DNA of 64,000 bases, taken from contig CBDDED010000003.1 in the NCBI GenBank assembly GCA_965226825.1, positions 1,116,001-1,180,000 on the forward strand. Direction: 5' to 3'. Position numbers and translations under genes: made by a program. Below are positions 61,948-64,000 of this stretch, in pieces. Position 1 is the stretch's first letter, and every line of letters starts with the position of its first letter. Under the pieces are notes generated by a model. The model did not search any database. It was not told where the DNA came from and worked only from the letters and a program-made list of their open reading frames with translations. The stretch comes from Io17-Chloro-G2 sp965226825 (GTDB lineage: Bacteria > Chloroflexota > Dehalococcoidia > Lucifugimonadales > UBA3495).

Positions 61948-62538
61948 ATGATTGACAACCAAGAGGCGGTTAAAGTAATCGACAGCCGGCGCGATGACTC
62001 GGTCATCGTGGCCACGATGAACTCCAACAACGTCCATTTTGGATTGCCCACCGTCACCAGCAACGAAGAGATGGATTTCCCCCTTTCAGGCGCCATGGGC
62101 AAAGCATCGTCGGTGGCTCTGGGGCTGGCCCTGGCCCAACCCCACAGAAAGATACTAGTCCTGGATGGCGACGGCAGCCTGCTGATGAACCTGGGAACCT
62201 TGGTGACGATTTCCAGCAAGGCGCCCGAGAATCTATACCACGTCCTGTTCGACAACGGGGTCTACGCCGTCACCGGGGGCCAACCGGTACCCGGTTCGTC
62301 CCGAACCGACTGGGAAGAGTTCGCCAAGGGCGCCGGTTATGCGTCAGTGTTTTCCTTCGACAACCTGGAAGACCTGACAACCGGCATTGACGAAGCATTA
62401 GGGGCCCAAGGCCCCGTGTTCGTCCGGCTGGCCATCGCGCCGCAGATTGAAAATACACCGGTGCAGTTCCGGCAGCGGCCGACTCGGTCCGTATTGTCGG
62501 CTTTCAAAGAGATGCCGGAGACGCTGCGCAACAGCTAG
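61948..62538 (+). CDS. ThDP enzyme, diphosphate-binding subunit (second copy)
   Basis: A 196-aa beta-type subunit. The ThDP motif is intact: VLDGDGSLLMNLGTLVTISSKAPENLYHVLFDNGVYAVTGGQP, with GDG starting and Asn in DNG closing the loop. It pairs with the preceding gene. A third, altered homologue follows at 62944-63513. Confidence 0.88.
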   Translation: MIDNQEAVKVIDSRRDDSVIVATMNSNNVHFGLPTVTSNEEMDFPLSGAMGKASSVALGLALAQPHRKILVLDGDGSLLMNLGTLVTISSKAPENLYHVLFDNGVYAVTGGQPVPGSSRTDWEEFAKGAGYASVFSFDNLEDLTTGIDEALGAQGPVFVRLAIAPQIENTPVQFRQRPTRSVLSAFKEMPETLRNS

Positions 62539-62690
62539 GCAGAATCTCGGAGCTGCAGCTCAACCGTCGCCGGCGTTCCAAGTCCCACCGAATGAACAGC
62601 CCACCATTCGCAAATACGGCTCGCCCTACGCCAGTCAACAATTGGGGCCGTCTGACAATCACAGTATGGGCTCGATGAGTAGAGGGCCGG

Positions 62691-62978
62691 TTGTTTAGTT
62701 TCTTCGCACGGGGTTTAGTCGCCAGGTTTGCCGGCTATGGGTGCATTGCTCTTGGATTCTGGCTTCTTTACCGGGGCTTTTCCGACGAGAATGTCGGTGT
62801 TGCCATCGGTTGGGGGATCGGCGGCGCAGCGTCGATCCTGGTAGGGCTCTATTTGGCAGTGTCACTCGCCCAGAGGGACCCATCGCCCACACCACCCCAA
62901 CCGGGTTCATCCGCGGCCGATTTGCCGGAGGAGGCTGTTGCAAATGATCCCGTCCATGGAAGCAACCAAGGCAGTTAA
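62691..62978 (+). CDS. Small membrane protein
   Basis: A 95-aa protein with two hydrophobic segments (about 8-30 and 37-62), a Gly-rich turn between them and an acidic, Pro/Ser-rich tail. TTG 62691 lies five bases after AGAGGGCC. It overlaps the start of the next gene by about 35 bases, so the two may be cotranscribed. No family is recognised. Confidence 0.5.
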   Translation: MFSFFARGLVARFAGYGCIALGFWLLYRGFSDENVGVAIGWGIGGAASILVGLYLAVSLAQRDPSPTPPQPGSSAADLPEEAVANDPVHGSNQGS

Positions 62979-63513
62979 CTACCACCGCAACAATTCTCTG
63001 GTGGTGTCAACCTCATCAGCGTTACGGGAGTGGAGCGCAGTCTCTCAACGGCGGGACTTGGACGTGGACCTAACCGACTGCATGGACCGGGCGCCGGCCG
63101 TGGGGTTGGGATTGTCCATCGCCAGACCGGACCTCAAGGTTTTGGTCCTGGACTGCGATGCCACATTGCGCACCGACTTGAGCAGTATGGCGACAATAGG
63201 AGAGTCCAGTCCCGAGAACCTGGTCCATTTTGTATTTGACGACATTAACAATGTCTCCACGGGCGGCCTGCCCATACAGGGCAAAGACAGGATTAACCTG
63301 ACGTCCATGGCCCAAAGCGCCGGTTACTCGGCGACCTACGAGTTTGACACCCTGGAAGAGTTCCTCATCGGCATGGAGGAGGTAATGGTACAGCACGGCC
63401 CGGTGTTCGTACTGGTCAAAGTGTTCCGAGACCTGGAGGAGTTGCCCTTCCCCGACCGGCCAATGGCCGAGGGTTGGGCGATGGTGAAGGAAACCCTGAA
63501 CCAACCGGATTAA
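62944..63513 (+). CDS. Degenerate ThDP-beta-like protein
   Basis: About 189 aa, homologous to the ThDP-binding subunits at 48051 and 61948. The loop that should read GDG...N instead reads LVLDCDATLRTDLSSMATIGESSPENLVHFVFDDINNVSTGG: Gly is Cys, the second Gly is Ala, and the closing DN is DD. The metal/diphosphate site is therefore probably lost, though the fold seems kept. ATG 62944 is used; TTG 62938 is an alternative. A regulatory or structural role beside the active pair is an inference. Confidence 0.75.
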   Translation: MIPSMEATKAVNYHRNNSLVVSTSSALREWSAVSQRRDLDVDLTDCMDRAPAVGLGLSIARPDLKVLVLDCDATLRTDLSSMATIGESSPENLVHFVFDDINNVSTGGLPIQGKDRINLTSMAQSAGYSATYEFDTLEEFLIGMEEVMVQHGPVFVLVKVFRDLEELPFPDRPMAEGWAMVKETLNQPD

Positions 63514-64000
63514 TCGGACGCTGCAGATACTTCAGGCGCCCGCGGACGCACGACAATCTGGCTGGCCACGTTGTACCCAATGGAAACTTGGTCTGACTCG
63601 GTTTCCACCGTCATTACGCCTCGATAGGGAGCCGCCTCCACTACCTGAATATCCCGATCAGGCGTGATCCGGGCTCCGCACAAAAATTGCAGCAGCTCCA
63701 TGTCCTCTTCCGGAACGCGGTCCACGGTATATGGGACTTGCGTTGCCACCGAGTCCAGGGTTTCAGTCGCCACCGGTTTTTGCGGCTCACCGACGTTTGG
63801 TATCGGCCTGCCATAGGGCGAACGGGCGGGATTTCCCAACCGCTCGATCAGCTTTACTTCAAACTCGTGAGAGATACCATGTTCCAACCGGTGAGCTTCG
63901 ATGTGGGCATAGTACAACTCCATGCCCAGCAGCTGCACCACCAACCATTCCGCCAGGCGGTGACGGCGGGCGATATTTACGCCACCCTCCAGTCCCTTAT
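63510..64000 (-). CDS. DtxR/MntR-family metal-dependent regulator (5' end outside window)
   Basis: The C-terminal part, about 163 aa, of an iron- or manganese-dependent repressor. The frame is open to the window edge and reads RRHRLAEWLVVQLLGMELYYAHIEAHRLEHGISHEFEVKL, the dimerisation/metal domain of DtxR proteins. A C-terminal FeoA/SH3-like domain (VDRVPEEDMELLQFLCGARITPDRDIQV...) follows. The winged-helix N-terminus lies beyond 64000. It ends four bases inside the ThDP-like gene on the other strand (convergent overlap 63510-63513). Confidence 0.88.
   Translation of the reverse strand, partial: KGLEGGVNIARRHRLAEWLVVQLLGMELYYAHIEAHRLEHGISHEFEVKLIERLGNPARSPYGRPIPNVGEPQKPVATETLDSVATQVPYTVDRVPEEDMELLQFLCGARITPDRDIQVVEAAPYRGVMTVETESDQVSIGYNVASQIVVRPRAPEVSAASD

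Overview
The window looks like a chromosomal segment of a GC-rich, free-living bacterium, most probably a Chloroflexota member of the Dehalococcoidia/SAR202 type. This is inferred from gene content: repeated SMP-30 lactonases, an LLM-class flavin oxidoreductase, MmgE/PrpD, cyclase-family, SDR, VOC and MaoC enzymes, and split sulfopyruvate-decarboxylase-like ThDP enzymes, together with frequent TTG/GTG starts and the order rpsP-khpA-rimM-yebC-ruvC-ruvA. No 16S gene is present to prove it.

Layout. 0-5 kb: lepB, an SMP-30 lactonase and a large secreted repeat protein that ends in two strong hairpin terminators. 5-11 kb (minus strand): uvrB, ruvA, ruvC, yebC, rimM, khpA and rpsP. This run is preceded at 11.25-11.52 kb by a consensus promoter, a 23-codon ORF with a near-perfect Shine-Dalgarno and an intrinsic terminator, which together look like a leader/attenuator. 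11.5-12 kb: degenerate REP-like repeats. 12-16.5 kb: fmt, a cyclase-family hydrolase, a membrane protein and htpX. 17-19 kb: etfBA. 18.9-22.7 kb (minus strand): panC, panB, a DUF2520 reductase-like gene and a P1-family peptidase. 22.8-23.6 kb: a deiodinase-like gene interrupted by one in-frame UGA, read here as selenocysteine. 23.9-33.5 kb: catabolic and redox enzymes. 33.7-39.3 kb: a TPTP-rich lipoprotein, a two-component pair and a distant PEPCK-like protein. 39.6 kb: tRNA-Asp with its own promoter and terminator. 39.7-40.9 kb: repeat-rich, mostly non-coding DNA. 41-46.8 kb: alcohol dehydrogenase, bicupin dioxygenase-like, Asp-box protein, SbcD-like nuclease and a zinc-ribbon coiled-coil protein. 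46.9-47.4 kb: RNase P RNA. 47.5-52.6 kb: split ThDP enzyme, PHP, two MaoC hydratases, double VOC and SDR. 52.7-53.8 kb: an AT-richer cysteine-rich gene. 53.9-60 kb: MFS, CDF, gatCA and asnS. 60-61 kb: an AT-richer zinc-ribbon/HEPN-like gene. 61.4-63.5 kb: a second split ThDP enzyme plus a degenerate third ThDP-like subunit. The end holds a DtxR-type regulator cut by the window edge.

How it works together. Housekeeping blocks (DNA repair, translation, pantothenate synthesis, aminoacylation) are interleaved with small accessory enzyme sets suited to breaking down organic acids, cyclic esters and acyl-CoAs; EtfAB could pass electrons from flavin dehydrogenases to the respiratory chain. The most unusual signals are the putative selenocysteine deiodinase-like gene, the leader/attenuator ahead of rpsP, the HEPN-like gene and the duplicated ThDP pairs with a catalytically altered third member.
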